A DNA stretch of 64,000 bases from Neoarius graeffei (taxonomy: Eukaryota > Chordata > Actinopteri > Siluriformes > Ariidae), in the NCBI RefSeq assembly GCF_027579695.1, contig NC_083571.1, forward strand, positions 84,829,888-84,893,887, written 5' to 3'. Below are positions 19,101 through 30,825 of this stretch, in pieces (position 1 is the stretch's first letter; every line of letters begins with the position of its first letter). The translations under genes were made by a program, and so were the position numbers. Below the pieces are notes generated by a model. It saw nothing but the letters and a program-made list of their open reading frames with translations. It was not told where the DNA came from and made no database searches.

Positions 19101-22100
19101 GGAGCACCCGGAGGAAACCCACGCGGACACGGGGAGAACATGCAAACTCCGCACAGAAAGGCCCTCGCCGGCCACGGGGCTCGAACCCGGACCTTCTTGC
19201 TGTGAGGCGACAGCGCTAACCACTACGTGTTTTCTTGGTATTTAAAACAAATAAGGCAACAGAGACACTGGAACATTCTGGAAAGCAAGGCAGCACTGGA
19301 ATATCAGACGCAGAGGGGGACTATCTCTGATCTGTGAGACACCTGATTATCTGTTCACTTAAAGGAGTGTGTCCAAGAGAGCTGGGTGAAGTTCAGTGAC
19401 AGACAGGAATCTTACGGAGGGAAATAAACAGTGCTGAGTGGATTAGCAGCTGTTATGGAACCTGCTTGAACTCACGCACTTGTGCTTCAAATTGAAACTC
19501 ATTCACAGCTTTCTACTACCTCCGAGTTGTTTACAACATGAAGCAACAACTGCTGCTTCCCTTTAAGAGCAATAGAAACCACACTGTGGCAAAGTGTTTA
19601 CAAGTCTTTCTAATAGACCTGAAATTACAGTTAGTCGTTAAAGCGTGAAAGCTTTAGAGGAATGAGGAAGCCGTCCTGATGATTATTGGTTTCAAGGTGT
19701 TTGGTTTGGTTTTTTACTCTAATGTATTTTTTTAAAAAGTACTACAAATCTGGATTCATATCTCAGGAGGCTATCTCTGGGTTTAGTTTTACGGAGTTGA
19801 GTCAGTGACACAGTGGTGAATTTAACAAAGCTAGTTTCAACTGAAAAATTAGCAGATAAACACAGGACTAAGCGCAAAGGGACATGATGTTACTGAGATC
19901 TGTTTGTCTACCTGAGCTACGTGTTGCTTGATGGTAATCGGAGTAGTACAAAGAGAAACCTTTCACAGCAAGTGGCGTTCAGAGTGATTTTAACTAAACA
20001 TAATTGCTTACACCTGAACATTTCTGTGCCTATGACTGCTGGCGTGGTGAGTCTTTGCTGCTTAAATGACGTTACCCTCACTCACCTTGACGAGATGAAA
20101 TGTATATTAAGCTTCTTGCCTTTTTTGTAGGGTGAAAATTATTTCACCGCAGGCATACAAACGGTAAATCTGCTCATACCTTAGCAAACATCTTTATCAC
20201 AAAATATCCAGTGTGGCTAACATATGACTAACATTTTTACGCTTCATATATCTGAGGGAGGCGGCATGGTGGTGTAGTGGTTAGCACTGCTGCCTCACAG
20301 CAAGAAGGTTCTGGGTTCGAGCCCAGTGGCCGATGGGAGCCTTTCTGTTTGCATGTTCTCCCCGTGTCTGCATGGGTTTTCTCCGGGTGCTCCGGTTTCC
20401 CCCACAGTCCAAAGACATGCAGGTTAGGCTAATTGGTGGCTCTAAGTTGACCGTACGTGTGAATAGTTGTTTATGTGTCAGTCCTGTGATGACCTGGCGA
20501 CTTGTCCAGGGCATACCCTGCCTCTAGCCCATAGTCAGCTGGGATAGGCTCCAGCTTGCCTGCGACCCTGCACAGGATAAGCAGTTACGGATAATGAATG
20601 GATATATATGAGGGAGAAAATTATGCATGGCTAAATCTGATCTACGTTTATCCAATATCCAGTCAACTGCAGAATTATTAGTACCCTTTTTTTAAATGAC
20701 CAAAAATAAATCATCTCATCATCTCTAGCCGCTTTATCCTGTTCTACAGGGTCACAGGCAAGCTGGAGCCTATCCCAGCTGACTACGGGTGAAAGGCGGG
20801 GTACACCCTGGACAAGTCGCCAGGTCATCACAGGGCTGACACATAGACACAGACAACCATTCACACTCACATTCACACCTACGGTCAATTTAGAGTCACC
20901 AGTTAACCTAACCTGCATGTCTTTGGACTGTGGGGGAAACCGGAACACCCAGAGGAAACCCACGCAGACAACATGCAAACTCCGCACAGAAAGGCCCTCG
21001 CCAGCCATGGGGCTCGAACCCAGACCTTCTTGCTGTGAGGCGACAGCGCTAACCACTACACCACTGTGCCGCCCCATCTTAAGCTTAGATATATAACTGA
21101 TTATCTTCCTGTAAGGTTTAATATGATATATGACACCTGAAGATGGATCTTGGACCCTCCTTTATGCACAATGTTTCAAGCTTCTTTATATATTCTCATG
21201 TTGGTGTATGCGGACTTCCCTCTTTTAATTAAGGCCACGCATTTTCAAGAGGGTTCAACTTAGCTGACTTTGATGGTCACTGCAAAACACGCATTGATTT
21301 TGTTCCTGCAACCATTTCTGTGTTGATTTGGAAGCCTGTTTAGAGCCGTCATGATCTGTGGCCAAGTTGTAGCCTCTTGGCACAGACAACCAGGTTTAGT
21401 TTAGTAAAATATCCTGGCCCTTGGAGTAATTGATGTTGACAATACTGACCACCCTGGACCACCAATCACAAAACAGCCCCAAAGCATGAATAATTTAAAG
21501 AAATACTGCGTACTACAATGTCTGTAAGGTGAATATCCATCCATCCAGTTTGCATGCTGATTGTGTTTTACCCATGAAGTTCGATTTTGCTGTCATCTGA
21601 CCACATGATTCCAGTTTTATTTCAGACGGTCCAGTGAAATTCAGGCACAACGTTTGTGGGTTGCTCTAGTTTCCAAGCAGCTTGTTGTTTTACAGGTGGT
21701 GTTTAATAATTGATTCTAAACTCCATGAATCAGCTAAACTGTCCTGTTTTGAAGCTGTTACCTTTGGTAAATAATATGCATTAGGTTCTGATTTATATAT
21801 TTTAACTGCTTATATATTTTGGCAGGCCAACAGGCATCTGTTTCTTCCTTTTTTTTCCTCTTTTTTTTGAGCCTCATGGTTCAAAGAAAGTTTTTGTTGG
21901 CTGAGGTCAAGGATAATGATCGATGTGTCTTAAATCTTTCATCGGTCTAACAAATTTGCAAAAACATTTTTCACATTTTTGGGAGGCAATGCTATTATTA
22001 TACTATTAAATACTATAAATATTACTATACACATTAAATACTGGGCGGCACGGTGGTGTAGTGGTTAGCGCTGTCGCCTCACAGCAAGAAGGTCCTGGGT

Positions 22101-24452
22101 TTGAGCCCCGGGGCCGGCGAGGGCCTTTCTGTGTGGAGTTTGCATGTTCTCCCCGTGTCCGCGTGGGTTTCCTCCGGGTGCTCCGGTTTCCCCCACAGTC
22201 CAAAGACATGCAGGTTAGATTAACTGGTGGCTCTAAATTGACCGTAGGTGTGAGTGTGAATGGTTGTCTGTGTCTATGTGTCAGCCCTGTGATGACCTGG
22301 CGACTTGTCCAGGGTGTACCCCGCCTTTCGCCTGTAGTCAGCTGGGATAGGCTCCAGCTTGCCTGCGACCCTGTAGAACAGGATAAAGCGGCTAGAGATA
22401 ATGAGATGAGATGAGACATTAAATACTATAAAGACAACAGTATTAAAAATCTATTTGAGAATTTAAATAAGTAGTTTTTTTTTCTTTGCTTGTTTCTGAG
22501 TGGTAATTGTAGCTATTGTGCATAATGTTTATTTTATCCATCATTTTGTGCATTATTTTGAAAGGTGTCAATAATTCCTGATGCATTGAATTTCTCAAAA
22601 AAGTAGCCAAAATATATTGCTGCAGCTGTTTAATCATTTGTGAATTTTTGCTTTTTGATCAAACCACAAAGTATAGTGTTCTTTTGCAATGTTGGATGTC
22701 TTGGATTTCTCCACTGGAAAACCAAAGACAAAATAGGAAGAGATGATCTGTACATGTCTTCTTCTTCTTCTTCTTCTTAAAGAGCGCTCTGAAGAAGTCC
22801 TTCAGGCTTTTACAAATGAATGTCACCAAAGTTCATTGCATCTCTGTTTTAAGCATTTGCATTTTTCATCTTTTTGGCACTAGGCTTGGCAGGCCTCAGC
22901 ACCCAGTGTATAGGTGTCAACATGAGGAGCAGAACAGATGTTGAAGATGGACAAGATGAGCAGAGAAAATGAAGGAGGAACATCTGTACTTCCTTATGGG
23001 AATGTGGGAGTATTTCGTCCAGAGGGTTGTTGGCTTCATTTGTGTCAGCTTGATAACATACCAAGGCCAGATCAAGAGAAACACTCAGTACAAAGGTAGG
23101 ATAAGGCCACAATCTCTGTCATGTTGTAGAGTCTTTTGTGCCAAATTGGAGGCTTTTTCTTCTCCCAAAGCACTCATATATGCCCTTTTTGGATGGTATA
23201 AAACAAGTATACATTGTTCTTCTGTCTCTTTGATATGAACCATGGCAGACTCGTCTTTTCATACAACTTCATTCCATTTATACTGCTTTTTCGACGGACA
23301 CGTGCTGGTCACTGGACCCACGTGTGTGACTAATTCTACCAGTAAGGTATGATGGTGAGGGCTGCAGGAATCTAAAAGGCATATGACTCATTATTACCAG
23401 CACAAACTCATAACATACATAAAATAGTTGCTGTACTGGCAGTATCATTTTCAACAGTTTTTTTTTTTATCAGTTCATTTTTATATGAGCTAACTAAACT
23501 TTTGTGATATTACTGGTGCTTACAGACACACCTAATTTCTGGATTTACAGCTGGCAACCCAGACATGGGACAGCTTAGCCCAGGGGTCTTCAGTCTTATC
23601 TTCACCTGATTCCACTTGTTTAATCAGTTCATCTTGGTCATCAATCAACTATCAAGTGTGGAATGAAAGTCTGCAGCCACACCAGCCTTTTGTGGATAAG
23701 ACTGAAGACCTCTCACTTAGACCATAAGCTCTTTCATATCACATTCATACAACAGAAAACAAAGCTCCTGCAAGTATGACTTTTATTTTTTCATGAATAT
23801 CTCCAGATGAAGTCAGGGCAGCTGTAGGATACAGTTTGAAAATGTACTGCCACTTATTCAAGGCACTTCATTATGGTGTACTACTATTAGATATTCCAAA
23901 ATGACCAACATTCAGGTCAAACAACTCTACGAATAACCATTTTAAAGGTATAAATGAAAAATAATGCAGAGTTAGAGAAGAGTACTCACCTGTCCCTGGT
24001 TGGAGGCTGCTATCATACAGTGACACGCTTTGGGGAGGCGGCTGTGTGCATGGTCTGCTCCTCAGCCTCTCCACCTCACGCTGGAGCTCTTCTACTGTCT
24101 GCTGGAGCTGCTCCACCTGCTGAGACAGCCTGGCTTTCTCCTGCTGCAACCTGTCCCTCTCTCTAGTTACCTGGGTGTAGGCTGTCCGAAGTCCCATCTG
24201 AGCTTCAGTACCTGATGCTTCACCTCCAGTTAGGCGGGCTATCAATGCCTCTACCAGTCCCAGTCGAGATTTCAGGGCTTCCATCTCAGCATTGGATGCT
24301 GTCGAGGGGCAGCTGGCTTCTGTAGGGCTGTCCACTGTGAAGGTGTACTGACAGCGCTTGTTGCGGTCATTCCCTTTCCAGAAGCTGGCAGTGCTCTGAG
24401 CCTGAGTGCCTACAAGAAGGCTGGAGATCCACATTACAGCCAGGAACCACAT
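15369..24452 (-). CDS. myoc: Myocilin (olfactomedin-domain glycoprotein), complete
   Basis: Secreted glycoprotein; in mammals it is abundant in the eye's trabecular meshwork and linked to glaucoma. The coding region is complement of join(15369-16156, 16642-16740, 23990-24452), 1350 nt, 449 residues; human is 504. Start chosen at 24452 because [18 protein letters not shown] is a good signal peptide. An in-frame upstream Met at 24563 would add 37 residues lacking signal character. Residues 34-48 ([17 protein letters not shown]) match the conserved N-terminal Cys block. About 58-133 is a heptad-rich coiled coil. Residues 188-449 are the olfactomedin domain. It has the disulphide pair Cys189 and Cys377, [19 protein letters not shown] and SMIDYNP, which hold the calcium-site Asp residues of the family. 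Intron 1 (7.2 kb) is full of transposons. It is convergent with PRRC2C. Confidence 0.95.
16642..16740 (-). CDS. myoc: myoc exon 2
   Basis: 99 bp between a ttctcttacag acceptor and a gtacag donor. It encodes [20 protein letters not shown] and on to NTEDSS, the linker between coiled coil and olfactomedin domain (human FQELKSELTEVPA). The donor at 16641-16636 is chosen because it restores SSGCGEL across the junction. Confidence 0.9.
17015..18612 (-). mobile_element. Tc1-like transposon with foldback ends
   Basis: Ends CAGTGCTCAGCGTAAATGAG and complement, flanked by TA (17013-17014, 18613-18614). The transposase reads on the - strand as a pseudogene. Unusually, bases about 17160-17400 recur inverted at about 18245-18484, so both ends carry the same 3' part of the transposase. 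The true 5' end of the element is missing. It lies in MYOC intron 1. Confidence 0.9.
17212..18258 (-). pseudogene. Tc1 transposase (DD34E), truncated and broken
   Basis: On the - strand the N-terminal helix-turn-helix is partly present ([20 protein letters not shown], 18240-18160). It is followed by a second HTH half ([20 protein letters not shown]). The catalytic core has WSDE (about 18040), [13 protein letters not shown] (about 17535) and NPIEHLWG; 34 residues separate the second Asp from the Glu, the Tc1 DD34E spacing. A frame change near 18060 and the loss of the normal start, replaced at 18245-18255 by an inverted copy of its own 3' end, make it a pseudogene. It would have cut and pasted the element at TA sites. 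Confidence 0.85.
18863..19226 (-). mobile_element. tRNA-derived SINE, copy 1 (5'-truncated)
   Basis: Complement of the tRNA-headed SINE family repeated through the window. A 12-base direct repeat gtgttttcttgg (18851-18862, 19227-19238) bounds it. The outermost head bases up to the box A start are missing. Confidence 0.9.
19239..20252. other. Intronic sequence, nothing recognised
   Basis: Part of MYOC intron 1. No convincing coding, RNA or repeat family was seen. Confidence 0.5.
20260..20605 (+). mobile_element. tRNA-derived SINE, copy 2 (alternate tail)
   Basis: Same tRNA-like head (box A tggtgtagtggttagc, box B ggttcgagccc) and body, but the 3' tail is gcacaggataagcagttacgg and onward instead of the gataaagcggctagagataa tail of other copies. 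tgaggga repeats on both sides. Confidence 0.88.
20711..21075 (-). mobile_element. tRNA-derived SINE, copy 3
   Basis: Full-length family member in reverse orientation, from the tail catctcatcatctctagcc to the head complement ccactgtgccgcccc. No clear target duplication was seen. Confidence 0.9.
22043..22416 (+). mobile_element. tRNA-derived SINE, copy 4, full length
   Basis: Head gggcggcacggtggtgtag, body, and tail atgagatgagatgaga. Flanked by an 11-base direct repeat cattaaatact (22032-22042, 22417-22427), the mark of LINE-driven retroposition. Confidence 0.95.
22640..23570. other. Intronic sequence, nothing recognised apart from (TTC)n
   Basis: A short (TTC)n run at about 22760-22778. Nothing else in this part of MYOC intron 1 could be assigned. 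Confidence 0.5.
23581..23709. mobile_element. Small foldback MITE
   Basis: Inverted ends caggggtcttcagtcttatc and gataagactgaagacctct enclose about 90 bases. The CAGGGG terminus resembles hAT MITEs, but an 8-base target duplication is not convincing. Confidence 0.55.
23990..24452 (-). CDS. myoc: myoc exon 1 (signal peptide and coiled coil)
   Basis: 463 bp of coding, donor gtgagt at 23989-23984. It holds the signal peptide, the [10 protein letters not shown] block and the [20 protein letters not shown] coiled coil. Ends QPGT plus one base of the next codon. Confidence 0.92.
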
Positions 24453-24622
24453 TGTGAAGCAGGCTGTGAATGGCCAGACTACACAACTGTTTGCTTCTTC
24501 TTCTTTGCCTTGGTTACACTTGGATGCTCCCCCGATTTCTATTTCTACAACTCTTTTCTTCACTCTCGTGTTCGGTATTCTCTTAGATCCGTCGTTCTGC
24601 TTGTGCCTTGTTGCCAGTGACT

Positions 24623-24812
24623 TTATATGCAGTGAAACAGCTCTTTACCTTTGTGTCTGGTTCTCTCCTGTCCCTGTGTTTCTGCAGTTTCCTAAAGCTG
24701 GTGTCAGAAGTTTATTGGTGATGGATGACTGGTTGTGATCCTGGTTCAGTTTGCGTTCTATGCTCAGGATGCGATTTCTCTGAGCCTTGGCACCCCAGTA
24801 GGGGTTATTTAT
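24623..24812 (-). promoter_or_regulatory. myoc: Candidate MYOC core promoter (two TATA-like boxes)
   Basis: On the - strand, TATAAA at 24628-24623 (context gcatataaagtc) and TATAAATA at 24812-24805 (context actgtataaataacccc) lie 170 and 355 bases upstream of the chosen start codon. Either could set transcription about 30 bases further on. I cannot choose between them from sequence alone. Confidence 0.35.
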
Positions 24813-24902
24813 ACAGTCTAAAAGAGGGAGAGAAGGTGGGGACGTGGGAGGGAACGGGTAAAGGAGGGATTTCCTCAAACAGCAAGAATTTATAACTTTT
24901 TT

Positions 24903-25735
24903 CCTTTTCTTCTCGGGGACTGTCTTAGATGTGTGTATTTTAATGGTGCTTTTATTCTGGTGATCCTTTTTGTTGTTGTTCAGGTGGCTTTCTTTTGTCC
25001 TGTGTGAATGGGTGAAAATGTAAGGGAGGACAAGATTATTTGGTCATGCACAGGATACTTTGTCTACATGTATAAATATGAAGGGATTTTGGTTGCCCAG
25101 TTCAAACTTGCTAAAGTTGAGATCTAAAATTAATCTAACATCTGTTACAAAGTTTAGGAGCACTTCGATATTACAGCCAGGTATGTCTTGACTTTGTGAT
25201 GGAACTTCACGCTTCAGGAGCATGTAATAAATTAAAAAAGATGAATCTCATGCAAAACGTAATGGTTTCTGCTGTGGTACTGTTGCCTGAGCAGGGGAAT
25301 ATTATATAGAACATGTCCACAGTTTTCAACGTCTGCGTAGAAGTGTTTCAGTGTAAGTCAATTGAGGTGAGAGTGTATGTGCCATTTTCTAATTCTGGTG
25401 CTGTGTGGGTTTTGTGGCCCTATCAGCTTGCTACTGATGCTCCATCACTCAGGGGTTGGGGGGGATTGCAGTAAGTCATTTTAGATGCCCTGTTATGAGA
25501 GGGGGAAAGATAGATAGGGTTACCCTGTACCCTTAACTGAAAAATTATGGGCAAAAATTTGCTGCAGGCATGGAGTCTGGGCAAAGAATGTGTTCTCTTC
25601 TGTCACCATCCACTACTTAATGGTGACATACTAAGCACCAAGTCTTTTTAGCAAGTCAGTGGATGTTTGTGTTTTCTCAAGATGCTAGTCCTTTAAGCAA
25701 AATGTGAGAGATTAAACCTGCTATCTCTTTCTCTT
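24903..25735. other. Intergenic sequence upstream of MYOC, nothing recognised
   Basis: No coding or repeat family was identified. It may include distal MYOC regulatory sequence, but no site is clear. Confidence 0.45.
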
Positions 25736-25736
25736 C

Positions 25737-26710
25737 CAAGTCAAGTTTATTTGTATAGCGCTTTTAACAATAAACATTGTCGCAAAGCAGCTTCACAGAA
25801 TTTGAACGACTTAAAATATAAGCTAATTGTATCCCTAATCTATCCCCAATGAGCAAGCCTGTGGCGACGGTGGCAAGGAAAAACTTCCTCAGACAACATG
25901 AGGAAGAAACCTCGAGAGGAACCAGACTCAAAAGGGAACCCATCCTCATTTGGGCAACAACAGACATGGCTATAGCATTAACAGTCCTAACATAAAGTCA
26001 GCTTCATTGATGCTATAAACCCCCCACCAACGGAAACCCGAGCGCAAAACCGTCCAGGACAACCGCAGTCCCAAAGTCAGCAAGTCAACTGCAGCCCTAA
26101 AATCAGCAAGTCAACTGCAGCCCCCAGCCACAAAAGCACCACTGCAAGAGTCCAGAGCATCCTCCAGGCTCGACCCCCAACTGTCCACATGGGGCCGCCC
26201 TCCACAGGAGCGATGCGATGAGACTCCAACCAGACACAGGGCACCAGGATGGATCAGGCAGGTCCGAGGAGCAGAAGAGGTCAGCATCTCGATCCCAGGA
26301 CTGACATGTAACTCAGAGGGACAGATTTTTTTTTGGGGGGGGGGGGGAACCACAGGTTGTTAGGTATGCCCAATGTCACCTGAATAAGTAGGAACAGTAT
26401 ACATATTGCACTGAGTACAAGCAGGGACTCCGGCAACTGACTATGACAGCATAACTAAAAGGGGAGAGCCAGAAGGTAACACAGGCATGAGGGAGCCCCG
26501 GGACATAAAGCAGCAGCCACTATACCATCAACAAACTCGAGTGACGAAGTGAGTGGGGACTAACAGCATCCATACATCCCAGTTTACCAAAACACTCTAT
26601 GCCTGAGGACCCTCCAGATCTACTCCTTTACCTTTAACAAAAGGCTTTCAGCCTAGATATGTTTTCAGTCTAGACTTAAACACTGAGACTGTGTCTGATT
26701 TCCGAACACT
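25737..26710. repeat. Interspersed repeat starting agtcaagtttatttgtatag
   Basis: A long noncoding repeat whose first ~570 bases recur, split by insertions, at 32294-32400 and 39607-40126. Shared phrases include tttatttgtatagcgctttt, gtggcaaggaaaaactt and gaggaaccagactcaaaagg. Family unknown to me. Confidence 0.75.
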
Positions 26711-26790
26711 ACTTGGAAGGCTAGATTCCACTGTTGCCCATAGTGTGTATATATTTTCTATAAAAAAAATTTATATACAGTATATATATA

Positions 26791-27278
26791 CACAGGGTGG
26801 GCCAAATGTAGGTATGTATTCATTATTTCTCTTTATGATTTCATTATTTCTATTTATTGTTTCATTATTTCTCTGTCAAATTTTGCTTTGTCAGTATGGA
26901 GCTACCTTGATAACACCTTCCCACAGTGTTGGATCAGGCGACGTGGCAGCATTGACCGGCTGCCACATTCACCCGACCTGATACCTATGAACAACTTTTT
27001 TGGGGGCATAGTAAAAAAGAAGGCTTTTGAGAGGAGGCCCCACCCAGTGGATGAATTGAAGGAGTTCATCTTACGAGCATTTATGGACATTGATATTAAC
27101 CGGAATTTCTGTGTTACTGTGTATCACAGAATCAGGGACAGGGTCCAGGAACATTGGCAGAGGACATTTCGAGCACCTAAGAAACTAAACATGACCCGTT
27201 CAGTACTGTATACCTACTCAATACCAAAAAATACATAATGAATAAATACTGTATACTTACTTATTGGTCCACCCTGTA
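26791..27278 (+). mobile_element. mariner/IS630-like deletion derivative
   Basis: Ends acagggtgggcc and the complement of ggtccaccctgt. Between them a C-terminal transposase fragment (26888-27235) reads LPHSPDLIPMNNFFGGIVKK, VDELKEFILRAFMDI and HRIRDRVQEHWQRTF. This matches the SPDL-x-P-x-[DN]FF end of an IS630/mariner-like DDE domain. The catalytic first half is missing. A TA-rich flank fits TA targeting. Confidence 0.7.
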
Positions 27279-27279
27279 T

Positions 27280-28180
27280 ATTTCTTAAAAGTTAGTAACA
27301 TTTCCTTCCATTTTGTACCAGTAATCTACAAGCTTTTCTCTCCTTTGATTATGAGCCCCCACTACATAAATCAAATACTTTTTGGACCCCTGACCCTTAA
27401 CCTTACATCTGCCTAGATTCATAATTCCACTTAAATTCTTTAGATTCCACTACCACTTAAAATCAGACCTGAAGGTACCCCTACAGAACTAATTATAATA
27501 ACCTCCACTCTTGTGGGAAGGCTTTCCACTAGATTATGGAGCATAACTGTGGGGATTTGTGACCATTCAGCCATAAGAGTATTAGTGAGATCAGGTACTG
27601 ATGTTGGTGAGGAGGTCTGGGGTGAAGTCGGTGTTCCAGTTCATCATAAAGGTGTTCAGTGGGGTTGAGGTCAGGGGTCTGTGCAGGACATTCAAGTTCT
27701 TACAGATCAACTTTGACCAAACCATGTCTACGTGGTGGCTCTCAGATACACATACTTTGGGCCATACTGTATAGTGTTTATCATGAGACAGTGTCATTTC
27801 ATTCACTCTAAGAAACTAATTATCTTAAAACAATGCTTTTTCATTTTCAGCCTAGATTATAGGTGGAACAGTGAAAAATGTTTGTTAAATGTCAGCTTCA
27901 GTTTGAGAAAATTTATGTATGGCTACTTTGGATGAACCATTTAGAAATCACACCTCTCTTCCATAAAATGGTTCATTGTATTTTAGTGGTCTTAACTGAG
28001 CAAAAGGGGATCTGATTTCCTTGTTTAATAGGGAAACCCTATCTTGTAGATTTCTATACAGAACCTTTACTTTAAATGTTTCCCAAGAGGAACAAATATC
28101 AGTGAACCCTTAGATAGAATCTACATTTCAGATGTCCATAGCTAATTGGATTTTTAAAAATAAATAAAACTAATTAAAAA
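27280..28180. other. Intergenic, mostly unclassified; possible Tc1 shard
   Basis: 27510-27730 (ccattcagccataagagtat, tcagtggggttgaggtcagg) resembles the reverse strand of a decayed Tc1-type element. The rest shows nothing recognisable. Confidence 0.4.
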
Positions 28181-28196
28181 GCTCATGTTTAGTTTT

Positions 28197-28563
28197 GGGC
28201 GGCACAGTGGTGTAGTGGTTAACACTGTCACCTCACAGCAAGAAGGCTCTGGGTTCTAGCCCAGTGGCTGATTGGGGCCTTTCTGTGCGGAGTTTGCATG
28301 TTCTCTCCGTGTCTGCGTGGGGTTCCTCTGGGTGCTCCAGTTTCCCCCCACAGTCCAAAGTCATGCAGGTTAGGCTAATTGGTGGCGCTAAATTGACCGT
28401 AGGTGTGAATGTGAGTGTGAATGGTTGTTTGTCTCTGTGTCAGCCCTGTGATGACCTGGTGACTTGTCCAGGGTGTACCCCGCTTCTCGCCCATAGTCAG
28501 CTGGGATAGGCTCCAGCTTGCCCGTGACCCTGCACAGGATAAGTGATTACGGATAATGGATGG
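28197..28563 (+). mobile_element. tRNA-derived SINE, copy 5 (alternate tail)
   Basis: Head gggcggcacagtggtgtag; tail gcacaggataagtgattacg as in copy 2. Target duplication atgtttagttt (28185-28195, 28564-28574). Confidence 0.93.
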
Positions 28564-28744
28564 ATGTTTAGTTTCTGGCTACAAATCCTTTGCAGTCAAT
28601 TGACTGTGTGAAGTCTTTATGTTCATTTGAAAAGTTTTCCTATAAATTAAATGCATTCTCATTGGCCTGCAGTTTAATTGATTTGAATTGCAAAACTAAT
28701 AACTGAATTGAATTGCTGAACATTCCATTTCTTGGTCATAAAGG

Positions 28745-29392
28745 TCACGAGTGCTGCAAAATGAAGCATTGTGTTTTGAAACATTAGTTAGATCCAAACG
28801 ACAAAAATGGTTCCACCAACCAGCTATACATCCCCATGTCACACTGATGCGACCCTACATGCCAGCCAGATCCCTATGCGCCGTTGCTACTGGTTGCCTG
28901 GTCCCTCCTCCTCTCTGCTCCTGCCTAGCCCGCTCAAGACTGCTGTCTGTCCTGGCTCCCTGTTGGTGGAATAACTGTCCCAATGAGGTCAGAACTCCCG
29001 ACTCCCTGACCACCTTCAAGCGCAGACTGAAGACCCACCTCTTCAGGCTGCACTTCTCCCCTGCTTCCCTGTCCACTGTGTAATCACGTAGCTGTCTTAG
29101 CAGTCTTGACCAACCCAGGCTGTGTACTGTCTAGCCTGGGGTTAGCCGTTTAAGTTTTATTTTTCTCTATTGTACTTTGTCAGCTCATTTGTATGGTTGC
29201 CTTGCTTGGCCGTATGCAGGTTGTTGTTACTTCAACAGAATATTACACTAGGTGTTATTCTGTCACTTGTTCATTTGGCACTAGAATTTTCTCGTCTAGA
29301 AGTACAGCACTTCTTGTACCTGACTTTTGCACTTGTTGTATGTCGCTCTGGATAAGAGTGTCTACTAAATGCCTGTAAGGTAATGTAATGTC
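28745..29392 (+). mobile_element. L2-type LINE 3' end
   Basis: Residual ORF2 C-terminus SRLLSVLAPCWWNNCPNEVR, then LTTFKRRLKTHLFRLHF and a stop, followed by a 3' UTR ending in tctggataagagtgtctact and aaatgcctgtaaggtaatg, a tail common to fish L2-like LINEs. The element is heavily 5' truncated. Confidence 0.75.
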
Positions 29393-30815
29393 TGGTGGGC
29401 TTATGCCATGGCCTGCTGAGATCAGTGTAAAGAGGTAGGGTTGGTTTCTTGCAGCAGAACTTGAAAAATGTGACAAATAATATCTTGAAACTTGGTATAT
29501 AGGGTGGGGGATATAGATGACTCTGTCTTCTTGTTGTTTTTTACTTACTTTCCACCTTCCATTCCAATGGCCCAAGTTCTAAAATGTCAACTTCCTATTC
29601 TTACTCTTTATCAGTGGTTTGCATACTTTTGCAGCCTTTGCCTCCACAATGAAAAACATTCTTTGATCATTTCCTGCAGTGAACGTGTTCAAACTTAAGA
29701 TGCCACATCCAGAACCAAAAACTCTTTAGTGAGGTCTCTTGGACATGAAAATTCTACTCAGTTTACACAGTGTGTGTTTATGGTGTGGAATTAAGGTTGA
29801 CAGTTTGCACCTTTTGCTTGTAGCCATTTCATTTCCAAACCAGTATGCTGCAGCAGATCACTCAAAGAACATGATCACAGTGCAATGTGCATTATTTAGG
29901 GCCTTTAAGTTGCATGGAAATAACATTACTCAACATCCCAAAAGTTATATCAATGTTTCTATTGAACTATTGAGTAACACTACAATCTCAACTCTTGTCT
30001 CTCAGGGGTTCATGTGTTCCCGTTATTTTACCACCCCGAATTACAAACTCAAAACAGACCATAACTCCAGCTTCTGTCTGTGAGTTTCCTGTGGTTTATG
30101 CTTGTCAGGGTTCACAACCTGCGTTGGAAGCGTTTAACACATTCACTCATGCCTAGAGAGCAATAAAAAGCAAAACACTGACTTACGCAACTGCCCAGAA
30201 ACAAACAAAGATGCTTTACTGCTTGTGTGACTCAACACTGTCAGGGAAATTTACTGACTGGAATCAATGCTGCTGTGTCCATATTGGCTAATGAGCCAGA
30301 AACAGCACTACACCAGTGATCCAGAGAGATCTCGGATGAGGAAATGCATGTTTTCCATTAATAAAAATGCAAGACTGTAGATGCCAGACATCATCACTGT
30401 ATCATCCGGTTGTTTAACTAGTAAATAATTTCTTCCCCTGATATTCAAGCACTGTTTAACTTGCTTAATAATTTCTCTCATACCCATTCCAAAATGGCAG
30501 GATTATTTCAAAAGGAAATGTGCATACAAATTCTCCAACTGTTGTTCATGAGGTGTCATCTTGCTCATAAACTAAGAACATCACATACATATATTAACAT
30601 CCCAGGCATTGAGAATAAGAAAAGAAGCCAGAAGCATCTTGAACTGAATAAGCTTTCATAGAAGTGAGTTCATATATTTAAATAAGTCCAAGGTTATATA
30701 TTTTTTTACTTTTACTGGATTTTTAAAAAATAATTTTAAACAGTCCTTTCAATTTTGCCCCCCCAGTAACTACTTTATCCTACATTAACCTTAATTTACA
30801 TTTTTTATTTATATT
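29393..30815. other. Intergenic sequence, nothing recognised
   Basis: Several short open frames but no domain, splice structure or repeat family that I can support. Confidence 0.5.
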
Positions 30816-30825
30816 GAGATTACTT

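Larger units (their letters stand above)
20660..22640 (-). mobile_element. Degraded Tc1-like element interrupted by two SINEs
   Basis: Sequence at 21080-21720 (gttcaacttagctgacttt, ccatgaagttcgattttgc and similar phrases) resembles the reverse strand of a decayed Tc1-type transposase. Terminal-like aattattagtaccc near 20672 and gtcaataattcc near 22567 may be its ends. SINE copies 3 and 4 sit within it. Coding is too decayed to translate; boundaries are approximate. Confidence 0.45.

Noticed and set aside
22061-22130. tRNA gene, from box A and box B in the SINE heads
   Set aside because: The promoter boxes are present, but no cloverleaf acceptor stem closes and all copies continue into the SINE body with retroposition duplications.
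22006-22419. Open frame of 137 residues, with near-identical frames at many other places in the window
   Set aside because: It is the translation of the tRNA-derived SINE on one strand; the same peptide recurs at every SINE copy and is not a gene.
29739-30083. 114-residue ORF in an unannotated stretch
   Set aside because: No recognisable domain, splice sites or repeats in the protein; length is within chance for this composition.
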